A stretch of DNA of 64,000 nt, from positions 310,001 through 374,000 of the forward strand of contig JAODTK010003876.1 in the NCBI GenBank assembly GCA_026419785.1. Direction: 5' to 3'. Position 1 is the first letter of the stretch; each line of letters begins with the position of its first letter. This document shows, one piece after another, positions 47,509 to 59,770 of the stretch. A model generated the notes under the pieces. That model did no database searches. It saw only the letters and a program-made list of their open reading frames with translations, and had not been told where the DNA came from. The position numbers and the translations under genes are program-made. The stretch comes from Sclerodactyla briareus. Its lineage: Eukaryota; Echinodermata; Holothuroidea; Dendrochirotida; Sclerodactylidae.

Positions 47509-48455
47509 TCAGTCCCAGAGGGCCAGACCAGATGAGATGGTGTAGTCACTTTGCCATTTCACATCTATTCACTGTTCTGTTGCAATAGCAACGGTTTTGC
47601 TTGCTATGGAAACCATAGTGGTGGTTAGGTACTATCCACTTGGGGGTACCCATTGGTGGGGTACCCAAGGGAGCGGGGTGATCCAGCATTGAGGTGCACT
47701 TGACGAAGTGTCCGTTGTGTGTGTGCGTGTGTGTGTTGTGTGTGTGTGTATGTGTGTGTGTGTGTGTGTGTGGTGTTTTGCGTTTGCGTGTCCGTCAGTT
47801 TTGATGGTTTTTTTTTTCGCAGATATCTCCGTTTGGAGTGTCTGGACAAAGTGAAATTTCGCACACGCTGAATAGTCACTAAAACACATAATTGCTCTTA
47901 GACAGAACTATCAGATTTCGGGAATTTAGGAGCAAAAGACAAATTTTTGGGGCACTTTCTCATTTTTACAGGTTTTGCACTTTTTTTTAAGATCTCCCGA
48001 CCCCCCATTCCAATGGCTGAATGATTTCAAACTTTGTAGCAATGTAAAAAGGCACAAATAAACAACTTTCCACTTTCCTCATGCAATCGCCCAAATTACC
48101 AAAAATGTCCATTTTTAGGGTAAAAAAATTGATTTTTGGCCAAATTTGAAGAATTTCTGAAAATCTTTTCAGTTTTTTTATTTTTTAGAGATTTTGAGGA
48201 CTGAATATTCCAAATTCAGAACAAGGTAGCAAAGTATCAAACAAAAAAGGGTTTCCCAACATTTAGGCTGTAAATTAAGTGAAATTTTCCCATGATGATA
48301 TGAATAATTTTTTTGGGGAAAATGGCGGTTTTTCAGACATAGTTGATGAAATTTTGCCATGTGCAACTGGCGAAATGGTAGCAAGTTGAAACAAATGAAT
48401 AGTTCCACCTTTGCCGAATGAGATCCTGCAACTTCTGGGAATTGCCCTCTTGTTA
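47497..48455 (+). repeat. family D dispersed repeat, copy 2
   Basis: Fuller copy of the repeat at 37,945. It contains an expanded GT array (47,712-47,772) where copy 1 has only gtgtgtttgcgtgtgtgg. It also has about 200 bp (about 47,870-48,000 and 48,140-48,215) not found in copy 1. It ends gggaattgccctcttgttatt and runs into an ATT array. No coding potential is seen. Confidence 0.85.
47712..47772 (+). repeat. GT microsatellite inside family D
   Basis: Alternating gt with a few interruptions. Confidence 0.9.
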
Positions 48456-48469
48456 TTATTATTATTAGG

Positions 48470-48514
<45 letters not shown>
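48453..48514 (+). repeat. third ATT microsatellite
   Basis: Imperfect att array at the right end of family D copy 2. Confidence 0.9.
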
Positions 48515-48519
48515 TTTTA

Positions 48520-49790
48520 TTTGGTCCATTCAACTTTGAAACCTTTATAGGTATATTAACACGCAAATACACGCACGCAAACACCATAATTTCACAACAA
48601 CACATTTCTATGAAGCCACTTACAACATAGATCATAACTGAATAGTCCCCACCCCCATATTTTTGTTGGACAACTACGCGTTCATGAAGACACCAGTACC
48701 AGTGGAAAAGTTGAAATGGCAATTACAATATGCCATCCTCTTCACTGTCGTCTGCGGTTGAAGCCCAAACGCCAATCACGCGAGGCCGGGCAGGAGTGAT
48801 TGGGGGCCCTCCGAGAACTAGGAATTCTCGATGCGTCAGGACGCGTATTCCTCGCATCTGGGTCGAAAACGCATTTGCTAACTATTCTGATTCTCTCCCA
48901 AGTTCGTTATTCATCGGGGGGGGGGGGAGGCAATACAATGTATTTGAGCCCGCAATACATAGTTCAGTAGTAAGGTAGATGCGACTTGTAAACAACCTGT
49001 AATAAAAAAAACTAATCTTACTACTCACGGTAATATGGTGGCGATGTAGTGTAAACGCGCCGATTACGCAGCCACGGCCCTGCTATCAGTAAGAGTTGAA
49101 ACCCTCATCTTGATTTATATCGTTGCGTTTGGCGGCTGACTGTTGGACAATGACACAATATCTAGAAATGCACATGCTGGGTCAATTATATATATACCCA
49201 AATTGCAATAATTGTGTTCCATCACATATTTGCTCTGTATGGACATTATTCTCTTTTCCGATATTTATTACATAGTTCGCGTGTTAAGACTGGGCGGCAC
49301 TAACTTGACTATTCGCAGGTATAAATCAGCCAATCGCTGTCCCGCTCAGTGATTCCGTCATATACGTCATGATGAGTACAGGTTAAGTTGATAAATCACT
49401 GACAGTAACATTCGGAATGCCACTCGCGATGAGAGATCAATGACATCAATAAATTACGTGGAATGGCTTTTCCTCAACGAGATCTCTGAGAACACATCAG
49501 CCAGCATACGCATAACTCTCATGTTGATCAGAAAGCTTGTTTTGTTTCTGTCTGAACTGACATCTGTCAAAATCCAAACTGATCAGTCCGTCCATAAATG
49601 TTTCAACAACACTAAAGAAAAGCCTTCATCAAACTGCATTGCATTCGTCTCAATGGTAGAATGAAATGATGAGAATATGTTCTACACACTATGTCATTCA
49701 TGTTCGGTATCATATGGTAATTTATGTAAATATGCGATGAATTTGGAGAATGGATCATCCAGAACCTACACAAACATTGCCTGTCACCCA
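48520..49790. other. unassigned region
   Basis: No gene or repeat recognised. Confidence 0.4.
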
Positions 49791-49802
49791 ACCAAGCGCG
49801 AT

Positions 49803-49880
49803 ATGGGGGGGGGGGGAGAGGGGACGGCGCCCCAGTATTTTGGTTGGGGACGCGATGCATTCCCCCCCCCCCCCGCCCCC
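49803..49880. repeat. paired G-run and C-run module
   Basis: A G run, ggggacggcgccccag, ttggttggggacgcg, then C runs. It is laid out like 33,083-33,173 and may be a remnant of a hAT-like terminus. Confidence 0.5.
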
Positions 49881-50294
49881 CAATCTTGAGCCCGACTGCT
49901 ATTCACTGAGACTGTATCCGACTATCTAGAGTACCGTGTTCAACAACTGCATAATGACCCTAAATTAATCAAGTTCATCAGTGGAATTCTGCTGCTCCAT
50001 TCTCGGGTATTAAATGTCCCGGTAGTGTTCAGAAATATGCGCGCCTTGTGGCAGACATATAATTTTTTTTTTTTTTTTTTGGAAATTTATCTCTGGTTGT
50101 TCGAATTATCAATGAAAAAAGGGTTCACCTCCAATCACTAACGTTTGCATAAGACTGGGGGCCCTTTTTTTTTTTTTTTTTTAAACAGCTCGGTGTGTTG
50201 CTTTCTTCCATCGGACTTAATCATTTTCCTGCAGCGGACAGTTTAGTTTAAATAAACTAACAACCACAACGCATTGGCTATCTCGATTTGAGGG

Positions 50295-50645
50295 GTTTAG
50301 TAGGCGACGGCGGTTGGTCTAACCACCCTGGCGGGATCTGTATTTTTTTTTTTTTTGGTTCTTCTGTGTGCCGACCACTTGTTGAAGTTGGTGTACGGTG
50401 CACACACTGTCACCATGTGGCACACGTCGGCGGCAACGAAAGATCATCCAGGGAAGGCCACAAATTGCGGTTTGTCAAAAAGAGAAATGATTCAAATCAC
50501 GTGAAAAAAAGGTCCAATATATTGCATATATTTTCGATGGACTGCCCAAAAGTGTCAACTTCGTTGTTTTTGGAGGGAAGGAGATTGGGGCGACGGTGTA
50601 AGTCTACCACCTGGCGGGAGCTGTGAATTTTTGGGGATATATGTT
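50295..50645 (+). repeat. two direct repeats of about 45 bp
   Basis: ggcgacgg, a short variable part, gtcta.ccacc, ctggcggga and ctgt...attttt occur at about 50,305-50,352 and about 50,589-50,636. Poly-T runs lie at about 50,066, 50,167 and 50,342. Confidence 0.55.
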
Positions 50646-50649
50646 TTAT

Positions 50650-51630
50650 TTGCAAATTAGACGAGACAACGCCTGCAGGTAAACCGCCAACGAGTATTGA
50701 GCAATCAGGGGGAAGACAAGCAACTTCATTTATAACGCCTGAGATCGGGGAGTCCCATGGGGCTAAAACAAAGTTGGCCCTCAAACAATCGCCATGTCCT
50801 AAACTCGGTCATCAGCGATATAAAGTTTCGTCAAAAATCAATATGGGGCCGCCGTCGTTGTGGTGGCGGCGACGCCCATTTTTGAACTCTCTTACTCTTC
50901 CGAGATTTTTATCCGATAACCTGTGTGCAAAGTTTTTCAAGTCAATCCTACAATGCGTTGGAGAGTACGCTTAACACGAAATTTCTCCTGTGGCTGCGGC
51001 ATCGAAGACAAACCATAATATTCCCATGTGGGGATATAAATAGAGTATTTAGAAATCAATTTAAATGGGTGCGACCACCCGTGTTGAAAGCTGGGTGCCA
51101 GCGCAGGGGAGCGGTGCACTTACTAAGTGGGCAGGCACACGGTGCGGGTAGGCACCCCTTGAAATAAGCCGTCGAGATTCAGTCACCAGGTAATCGTCAA
51201 AATTCGGCAAATACAGATCAAAATTCAGTGAATTGAAGATCCGTTATATCCAAAGAGTTGCCTGACAAAATTGGTTTTGATGTAAATGTCCAGAAGTGTA
51301 AATTGCCGAGTAAAAATTTCGCCTCGCGCCTCAATTTTGCCGTTTTAGTTCTGGTTATAACTCATGGCCACCCGTCTGGCCAACCCATTGGGAGTGTCCC
51401 TCCCATGGCCCTGTGGTCCGCAAGAAGATAATCCAGGGGGCCGTATCTTTGAGTAAAACACTCAGGCCTATCTAAGTAATAGGTCAGAGAGGGGTCAGGA
51501 ATGTCGTTGATCAAATTGGATAACCTGCAGAATCTCGCGCTTCGTGCGAATGCGTGGTTGTTGCCATTGCCATTTTCCATTGCTCCTTTCATGACCGAAT
51601 CTCTCAACTTGCATCGTTTTTTAGAAATGT
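50650..51630. other. unassigned region
   Basis: No gene or repeat recognised. Confidence 0.4.
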
Positions 51631-51689
51631 ACATTACGCCAACGAGAACATTGATCCCTTAGGCTATAAGTGTTTGGAGAACCTACCCT

Positions 51690-51904
51690 AAAATAAAAAT
51701 TCAGGAATGCTATTTATTGTCCATAAGGCACGGGAAATGCTTTTCCTGCAATCTAGGGGGGCTGTCAAACCAATTTTTTCCCGGCACGCACGCGCAACCA
51801 TGGTGGCGCTCAGCACCGCTCAGATAGTTTTCAGCTTGTCCTGTTGTGTTAAACATTTATTGTCACTGGGTCATGGGGGGTGGGGGGGGGGATGAGGGGT
51901 CTGA
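51690..51904 (-). mobile_element. hAT-like element end, CAGTGGCG subfamily
   Basis: Read on the minus strand it begins CAGTGGCGTCAGACCCC at 51,904. It carries a C/G run, a worn copy of the shared palindromic module (about 51,785-51,821, centred on ccatggtggcgc) and a ccccctagat word that also follows the module near 61,447. The distal end is not defined. Confidence 0.6.
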
Positions 51905-51919
51905 CGCCACTGACGTACA

Positions 51920-53035
51920 TCCTAAAGGAGTGAAAGGAGTAGCTACAGGGGCTTAACATTAATATTACTGAGCGTGTTTACCGCAGTGATTATTAGAGCG
52001 TGATCTGACTGTCCATAACCATCAAGATCTATACATCATTGGAACGAGAACATGCTTTGGTCGGTTCCATAACTACAACTGGAATTACTAGAACATGTTT
52101 GTGCCACAGTGATAACATGACAGTGACATGAGACGGTAATACCAGCAAATAAAAGACATCATACGAAATTGAACATCTCTGTCGGTTTTCCATACAGTAA
52201 CTGTGAGTACCGTGATCCCAAACCAGCAGGCTGAAAAAAGGGTCATTTTTTCCTAGCCCATGTGCTGTACCAAACATCGGATCAACGAATATTTCGCGTT
52301 TTTTTCGCAAAGTTCTAGAATTCTGGAGTGTTTTAATAAGATGCGACATAGGAATTTACGAAAGGCGCATCGAGTCCAGCCTGTACTTAAGTTCGCAATA
52401 AAAGAAACAGGGCCCCATTTTTACATTAGGCATTTTGCAAATCATTGACTTCGGATATCTAATACATTTTCACTTCGGAAGCCTCTTACTATGATTGAAT
52501 AAAACGAACCCTTTGCCCGCACTTGCTAATCCCTATACACTGCTAAATCAAATCCGTAATTTTACATATTGCATCGACACGCTGCTGCCAGAGAACTTTC
52601 CTCTTGATACTGTCAGCTGTAAGATCCTAACGCTGACGATCTGACTATTCTGTTATTTTTCGACAGCAGTTTTATGTAAATCATTCACAGAATTCCCAAC
52701 CGTTCTGAAAACACGATAAGCACATTATATTCGCAGCTAAGCTGTGTGCCCAGCAAAGAAGTATCTTACAATTGTGTGAAATTAACTTTTTTTTATATAT
52801 TATTTTCAACTGTTTAAATATATCGACTAATCTACAGCTCCACGCGACCGTCGAGGTAGTTTAAATAAAATGAGGATATGTTCTTACCCGTGATTCCCTA
52901 ATTTTCCTGAAGTAGTGTGACTCTATTACATTTCACCCTAACAGTCACGAGAAGGTACCGTAATATATGTTTCCAACACAAACCTGATTTTTGCAGTTCA
53001 TTACAGGTTTTGCAGCTGTTATTAGTGTCAAATAT
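51920..53035. other. unassigned region
   Basis: No gene or repeat recognised. Confidence 0.4.
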
Positions 53036-53039
53036 TGCA

Positions 53040-53205
53040 GCACATGTGTCTCGAGGGCCATAAACTGTACTTATTTGCCAATAGGAGGATGAGGCCATTT
53101 ATGAGGCGCACTTCCCTGGGTTTCCGACATCGCCCCCTCCACCCCCTCCCCAACCCCCTCCCCAACCCCCCACCAAGACAAATCCTCGGTACGCGGCGCC
53201 TGAGC
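53040..53205 (-). mobile_element. family B element, partial, inverted
   Basis: Reverse complement matches the left part of the copy at 54,005: gcgtaccgaggatttgtct, a G-rich tract, gaaacccaggga, ggcctcatcc, attggcaaataagtac and gtttatggccc. The outer half is missing. Confidence 0.7.
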
Positions 53206-53209
53206 ACAG

Positions 53210-54000
53210 TGTTCATTTTAGCCTTCTATAGTTCCCAATAAACTGGGTGGGTCAGCGGTGCCGTATAAGATCGCGTAAGATATGAAACTTCTCCACATTT
53301 AGCTTCGGTCATCTCTCAATGCCGAAACATTATTTTTCGATTTTTCTTGCAAATTCACTATATTTCCAACCAAGGTTGTGTCAGTATGGTTCAATGATGG
53401 AATCACCTTCGGTGTTTTCTTAGCGGGCTCCATCTCTTCCGTTGGCGTGGGGCGAAAAAAACTTAAACATTGTACCCACACGGCGATTAGGATCACATAG
53501 TGGCAATAATTAATTAAGCCGATAGAATCAATTGATGGATTAGTTTTGACGAGATCGCTGACAATTGAATTATCTCAGACTCTTTGTTTTGTTTCTGGGT
53601 CCCCAACGAGGCTTTGATTTAGATTACTCAATGCTTTCTTCCATTTCTTCCACCGTCTATGATATTTGTCGGTGTGCTTTGCTATTAACAGTAACTATAT
53701 GACATAACAGTGGACAGTGGGGTTGGTGTAATAAGGTGAAGTCAACTATATACGGAAGCCCATATACAGTGCAACTTGATATCCATAAGTTCAACCATCT
53801 GGCGGGACATCGCCAGAAGAACCGGCAAGTGATTATTCACATTACTCCAAGAGCCAACTTCGTCTCGCAGACGAAACCCGCGATTATTGAGCGGTATCGT
53901 TTACATCGCGCGTTACCACAAGACGTCGTTCCACGATATACGGTTAGTCATTTGATTTCAATTGTCGAATCGAGTTGCACTACAACATTTTTTTTTTATC
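53210..54000. other. unassigned region
   Basis: An open stretch at about 53,736-53,944 is bordered by weak splice-like signals but has no recognised motif. Nothing else is seen. Confidence 0.3.
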
Positions 54001-54004
54001 GTGA

Positions 54005-54285
54005 CGCCGGCGCGTACCGAGAGATTTGTCTGGGAGGGGGGTGGGGGGTGAGTTGGAACCCAAGGGAATTTCCCCCTTTAAAAATGGGCCTCACCCTCCA
54101 TTTTGGCAAAAAGTACAGTTTATGGGCCCCCTAGAACCTAGACACTGCTGCTGCAAATATTGCTAAATAACATCTCCAAAACCTCTACTGAACTGCAAAA
54201 AAATAGTTTCTTGTGTACAAATATTGATCCACTTGGGTCATGGGGGGGGTCCTGACCAATCCCCCCGTGGGGTACGCCACTACTG
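54005..54285 (+). mobile_element. family B element
   Basis: Left end near ggcgcgtaccgag and right end ggggtacgccact, with interior words shared with the copies at 16,065 and 39,815 (gaacccaagggaatt, attttggcaaaaagtac, gctgctgcaaat, actgaactgcaaaaa, acttgggtcatgggg). Confidence 0.75.
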
Positions 54286-54299
54286 GTCGAGACGTCACG

Positions 54300-55290
54300 T
54301 CAAATTTACCGGTAACCTCAACTGTCAAACATCCGGAAAAATTGGATAGTAGTATGACAAGGCTCTATCACCTCATTGTACGTCTTCGTATACTGTCAGT
54401 TTTGTACGCTATAGCATTCTATACCTTATCACTGCAGCTTCGCTTCTCTTCTCGGCCGATTGAGGATGTGCTAGTTTTGATCAATTCCGCAGCGTTCTTA
54501 TGAGCTGCTGTACCAGCGTATAATGTCGACCATTCAGAGAGCGTGATAGGGAATTATGCGCTCATAATATTAGACTAGGGGCATAGAGCGAATTGTTGAT
54601 AAAAATTGACTTTGTCTCTCCACTGTCACAACGAAAAGTTTGTTTTTCTCATAGAAAAGCGGTTCTCCCGAGATTCCACTCGTCCCCGCGTCAGAATCCG
54701 AGCACAGTGAAGAGACATGGGAGTTTGCAAAATTTAGGAAATAGGCAACAATGCATTTTCATGAAATGATGGAGCGGTATCTATGAAGGGTGGTACCCAT
54801 CGACGAAGCGACTTTAGGTAAAATGTGTGAAAGTGCACCCCACCGAGCAGAATTTGTCCAGTAGAGGGTCTATGAGGTCATTCTATATGTGGTCTGAGCC
54901 GAGTTGGTGGCTGGGGTAAGGTATAGCGCCCTCATTGATAGGAACTTGCGACGATTGGGAATCAGGATAGAGGGCTTATTAACAACTGTATAAGTCAGTC
55001 GTGTGAATGCATTACTGTTTTACAGGGTGGGCCGTCGGGTGGTAAGGAAGAGAAAGGAGGAGAGGGGGGTGGCATAAGTCGTTACAGGCGGTTGGAGTGC
55101 TGTTGGGGTATGGGGTAGTCGGACAAGAATATGTGCGTCGCGGGATGTGGTTGAAAAGATGCATGTCGTGCATCATCTTTGTCGACCAGGTATTGGAATT
55201 CGAACAATCTCACAGTAATGTCCCGTTACGCATGGAACGCTACCGTTTCTCCGTTCAAACTTTCACCGATGAACCTCGTCTTTATTCTTG
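54300..55290. other. unassigned region
   Basis: No gene or repeat recognised. Confidence 0.4.
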
Positions 55291-55299
55291 TTGGTCCCT

Positions 55300-55765
55300 C
55301 TGTCGGTTCTCGATGAGATCCACAGCCGACCCCTCACTGTACTGCCAGGTTTGAGGGATCCCATGCCAGAGGTACCGTACTGAGGGGGCAACGTACTCTC
55401 CCGATTATGCATGGGCGCTTGTTCTCCCCAGTTCACAATGAAAGGTTTATATCTCAATGAGATCCACAGGTGCCGCCATTGATGTTGAAAACTCGATGAC
55501 AATCTCTCTATCTGTTCACTCAGCTCGGTGGCGGTATTCCCGCCGACCCGCCACTCGGTGTAGGCTGGAGGGAGCCCATCTAGGGACTACTGAGCATATC
55601 GACTCGCATTGTGAATTCTGATGTGTTCTCACGCTCCTAGAAATGAGTCTATCTTCTTCTTGCTGGTTCATCTGCCGTGTTCTCCGATGAGATCCACAGG
55701 TCGGCCCACGTCCCCACGGAGAAACATGCTGGATGGAGCCCATGCTATGAGTACTGAGCAGATCC
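55300..55765. repeat. degenerate tandem repeat with gatgagatccacag words
   Basis: The word at(g)agatccacag occurs at about 55,312, 55,458 and 55,684. It is followed at varying distances by gggagcccat/ggatcccat and tactgagcag/gtactgaggg. On the minus strand the repeats give similar short peptides (S-R-T-D-R-G-T-N-K and R-R-T-R-Q-M-N-Q-Q). It may be the remnant of a coding or non-coding tandem array. Confidence 0.5.
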
Positions 55766-55769
55766 TTGC

Positions 55770-57285
55770 CTGATTGCAAACATCTGAATGTGCCATCTTA
55801 GGAAATGAAAATGGTTGAAGTTGCCCCGCATCTACACCTCTTCACTTTTTTGAAAGAAACGGTACTTTCGGTACACAAGGTGAATCCCATTGCGTAGGTA
55901 TGATCTTTTTCATTGGGCGGCGCTGAGATGGGGTGGGCTGGAACTATTTTATAGGTCGTTACTATCTAATCGGAAGCCAGCTCGGTTAAGCGTAGCGTAC
56001 ACGGGAATTTCTAGAATGAGGCCTCCGTACTGCAACCTTCCCGGTCTTCCTTGACCTTTTTACTGAAGCTGATGCAGTGGCGCGGCGATGGTATTTTGTG
56101 GAAGCTTAGGGCATTGGAATGGTGGGCTGCGTCATATTATCCAATTAAAATTACCCAAATCTCAAAAGTTGCCTAAGTTCATTGCATTCATGTAAGGCTC
56201 ACAGTACCCAATATTTTACCCTTCTTGGAATAATGCGTTCACTCCGTCAACAGAGAAATACTTCGAATGGTGCAAACGTGTGTAATTCACTTCCGAATTA
56301 TAAACGTTTTCCGGTGATATGGCAGGCGGATATGATGAAGGATCAGATTTGTCTTTGATCGAATTCGAGGGCAAGTAGATTCACATCTAAATCTCATTTT
56401 CGAAGACCGCCGACGCCCTCTCCTCCCACTTTAGACAAGTTTGCATTTCAGGTGGCCACAGATGCAATTTGTTCACTCTTAAACAGTCCACTTCGTTCCG
56501 GAAATAATTTTACATTTTCACGTCCTTAGGCGCCTTATTTGGGAGTTGGTGTAATTCTTACCTGTCAGCGGACCGTCAACTTAAGCATACGGGACCATTC
56601 CGAGTTACGAGATCGGCCTGTTTTTTTTTTTTTTTTTTTTGGTGCCCAAATTTTCACTGATTTTTAGCCCATTTTTTGTCCCCGAATTTTCTCATCCCTT
56701 AAAAATGTGTGCGGCCAGTCTGCCCTCCCCCCCCCCCCCCTCCCCTCTCGACGAGCCCTCTCATAATTGTGCCATCGTCACATGTCCTTAGATGCATTTG
56801 TTGTTCTGAATCTGTGGTGTTTTTTCTGCAACTGTGCTGGAGCTTTTTTTACCTTTGATAAGAAAATTACCTTTGCCTCCCTTCACCTGAATTTCTCATT
56901 GTTCGATCGAAATTTTGATCACTTCCTTTCTAGATTCTCCTCTCAATTTTTTTTTTTTCATATCCCATTTTCGCTGTCTCATTTTGGACCTGGTAAACTT
57001 CTTGTCCCACTCTCGTCAGCTACATCCGGAACTCTATTTGTGTATTTTTAGTCCAAACAGAATAATAAAATTACACTAGCCTCTTGTAAACAAAAATGCT
57101 TGAGGGTCATTTGCAGATTTTTACAAGCTAGGCCTATTCCGTAGCGTTGTAAGCGAATCTAATCCCTGCCCTAATCCTTAATCATAGCAATAGACATAAT
57201 TGATTGCTAGACAATACCGATCGCCAATCAAAGCGTCCTTTAATATGCGTGCTAATATGGACGAAAAAAACGTATTATTATTGCG
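55770..57285. other. unassigned region with a poly-T run
   Basis: A run of T lies at about 56,623-56,641 and a C run at about 56,727-56,740, followed by a T-rich open frame (56,767-57,051) that is low complexity. Confidence 0.4.
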
Positions 57286-57291
57286 CGACCG

Positions 57292-58011
57292 CAGTGGTGG
57301 CGCCAGGATTTTTCCCGACGGGGGTTCGAGTTCCCCAACGAGCCCCCCTCCCCCCTGAGTCAAGACCTGCATTTTTGACGTTTTCATTTTTTTTATAGCT
57401 GGTAGGCGGCAGAACGATCATCCTCCCACGAATTTAACATTAATCTCTTTTGGCAGGACATTTCGAAGATATCCATAAGGCTTATGTATCCTTTCTATAT
57501 ATGCCCACCAAAAACTTCCTTGTATAGTCTGCAGGATATAGGAGGATGGATCGCGTTCTTCCACTTGAGTGGAGGATCTGCATACCGTAGACTATATGGG
57601 CGCGCGAAGCGCGGCGAAAATTTTAGGCTTTACAATATAGGAATGTTGCTATTAAGAAGGCTGGAAAAACTTATACCGTCGGGAAACGGCCGTCGTCGGG
57701 GTTTGTAAATTTTGGGTCCCCCTCGAGCTCCTGACGAGATGGAGAAATTACCCAGGGCCAGGCTTCTCCGACGGGGGGGAAAGGGGGGGTTAGGGGAATT
57801 TTTCACATAATATTTGGATATTGATATAGAAAATTGATCTTGCAGAAGGAATTAAAGCAAATGCTTCTGAAAATTAGGAAAGTGGATGGATAGCATGAAT
57901 GACGAATGCTGGTTTGAAACTAAAGTGGTTTTCCAATTCCAGGAGTGGGGGAAGGGGGTGTGGAATGGTACTTCCTACCTCCCACCCACCCACCGGTTCC
58001 TACGCCCTTGG
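57292..58011 (+). mobile_element. hAT-like element, CAGTGGCG subfamily, boundaries tentative
   Basis: Begins CAGTGGTGGCGCCAGG at 57,292. It has gcgcgcgaagcgcggcgaaa followed by attttaggctttac at about 57,600-57,635, matching the post-module region at 32,050. It may end at ggttcctacgcccttg near 58,010, whose complement CAAGGGCGTAGGAACC resembles a hAT terminus. No target duplication is seen, so the two ends may belong to different elements. Confidence 0.5.
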
Positions 58012-58014
58012 TCT

Positions 58015-58740
58015 AACCGGACGTTACGGTAATTTGGTGGAATTTGGAAGGAACAATTTTCTTTAGAATTGACTTTGATTTGCACACGCTTGAGCAGTTC
58101 AGATATGTCAAGCAATAAACGATGACGAGGACACACTAATCTGTAGCTCTGCAGTTTCCCGGACGGCAAGAATTAATGACGCACCTAATTGATTCGGTGC
58201 ATTGCTAAATTGTTATTGTATTCTTTTTCTCGATTCGAAGATTTCGGTAAATGTGCTTAGTTGAGCAAGTTTGGAATGTGAGTAAAAAGCAGGGTGTAGT
58301 CGAGACCGGTCTCTGTCATTCATTTTCGTGAATCTGTGATTTAATTTACTCGAGACTATTTTTTCCTGCTGCCCCCCGCCAGGAGAGAACAAGCATGGAG
58401 CAGAAGAGTGAATTGCCCATATCTATTACGGTATTGCTGTGTCACGAAGTTTGGAGCACTATCGAATAATGATTCAGGAAAACATAGTTAGGGTAACACT
58501 CTCAGGAGTCCTATAGCTTAGTTTGTCTAACATTCTGTGACACGATCACCTCCATATGATGTTTCCAAGCGGCTTACAGGTGTTGTCAAGAACCGTAACT
58601 TCTTCATAGTAGCGGCATGGGTCTTCATACTCCCTATATGATTTGGGTCCACGATTTCGAACGAAAAATCTGCGCGGTTATTCAAACTCTAAGAACAACT
58701 TTTTAGTGTGCATATAATCATGGTGTGCTGCCCTCAATAA
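58015..58740. other. unassigned region
   Basis: No gene or repeat recognised. Confidence 0.4.
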
Positions 58741-58750
58741 TAACCCCGAC

Positions 58751-59762
58751 CAGGGGCGGTCGGAGCGTTCCGAAAAGTGGGGGGGGGGGGGGACATATCG
58801 TACCAAAGACCATCTACGCGGAGCGCCACCAACGTTGGCGCGGAGCGTAAAAGAAATTTCAGATTTTTTTATACCCTCCCGATCGACGTGAACGACACTT
58901 GCCAGCTCAATAGCAAACATCTACATGTGTGATTCGAGTAAAAAGACAGACGAAAAAGTTGTCATTGGTGCATACCAAGAAATGATTTACCGAGTATTCA
59001 CACATGGTAAATTTTTTTTTATTACCTTTCCTACTCGGCTTTATTGGTTTGCGTGGGATCCATGGCGCACCGAACGGTCCTCTGTGGGATCCGAAGGGAA
59101 AAGCCATAGGCGTACTGGACACTCCAATTTGGGAGCGAAAATTTGTACCCAAATTTTAAAAACCAAGTCAGTCACTGGAAACCACTGGCTCGCGCGAAAA
59201 AAATTGGCACGTTTTTTCCTGGCATTTTTATCGAAAAAGTCCGCGCAAAAAAAAAAAACCCTTGCATTTTTCTTCCCAAATGTTTCCACGATTTTTCGTC
59301 CGAAAAATTGGGGGAGGTTGGGGGGGGTAGCAGTCTGCCCCCAAAGCTTCGAATTCCTCGAGTGCACAAATGTTCGAGCATTAAAGGTCGCAATATTTAG
59401 CCCACAACGCCTGGAAGAAAAACCTCATGCGCGCGAAACAACTTGATCAATTATGCACTTTTGGCTATTCGATCTAAAATTCGACAACTTGGAATGAAAC
59501 ATGGGTAATCCTTCCACTTCGGCGCTTGTCGGTTTCAGATCTTCACGGGGTAGCACCTGGCATTAGTGGTCTTAAGACATTCCAACGCTATTATTGTTTG
59601 GTTAGACAAAAATTGAATCAGTTAAGAGTGAAACAATATCGGCATTGCCTATTACTTTTTATCACGGTCCGGAAAAGTGGGGGGGACAAACGATCTGAAG
59701 CCCCGCACTTCTGAAAGTGTGGGGGGACATGTCCCCCCCGTCCCCCACCTGTTGACGCCCTG
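58751..59762 (+). mobile_element. hAT-like non-autonomous element, family A, complete copy with 8-bp target duplication
   Basis: Flanked by identical 8-bp direct repeats, accccgac, at 58,743-58,750 and 59,763-59,770. Left end CAGGGGCGGTCGG and right end gttgacgccctg are imperfect inverted repeats. The length is 1,012 bp. An 8-bp duplication with C-A-G-G/G-starting short inverted termini is the signature of the hAT superfamily. Inside are the palindromic module (58,818-58,847) and a G-run/C-run palindrome near the right end. Interior frames give no transposase, so it depends on a partner element. Confidence 0.88.
58818..58847. repeat. palindromic module shared by hAT-like families
   Basis: gcggagcgccacc / aacgttggcgcggagcg. 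The centre gcgccac.caacgttggcgc is close to a perfect palindrome. Related modules lie at 32,025, 51,785, 61,476 and 62,167. Confidence 0.75.
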
Positions 59763-59770
59763 ACCCCGAC

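Noticed and set aside
50774-51167. Overlapping short frames right of the 45-bp repeats
   Set aside because: No conserved word in any frame, and they overlap without a preferred strand.
53736-53944. Possible exon with aag before and gttagt after
   Set aside because: Splice signals are weak and the peptide matches no family I know.
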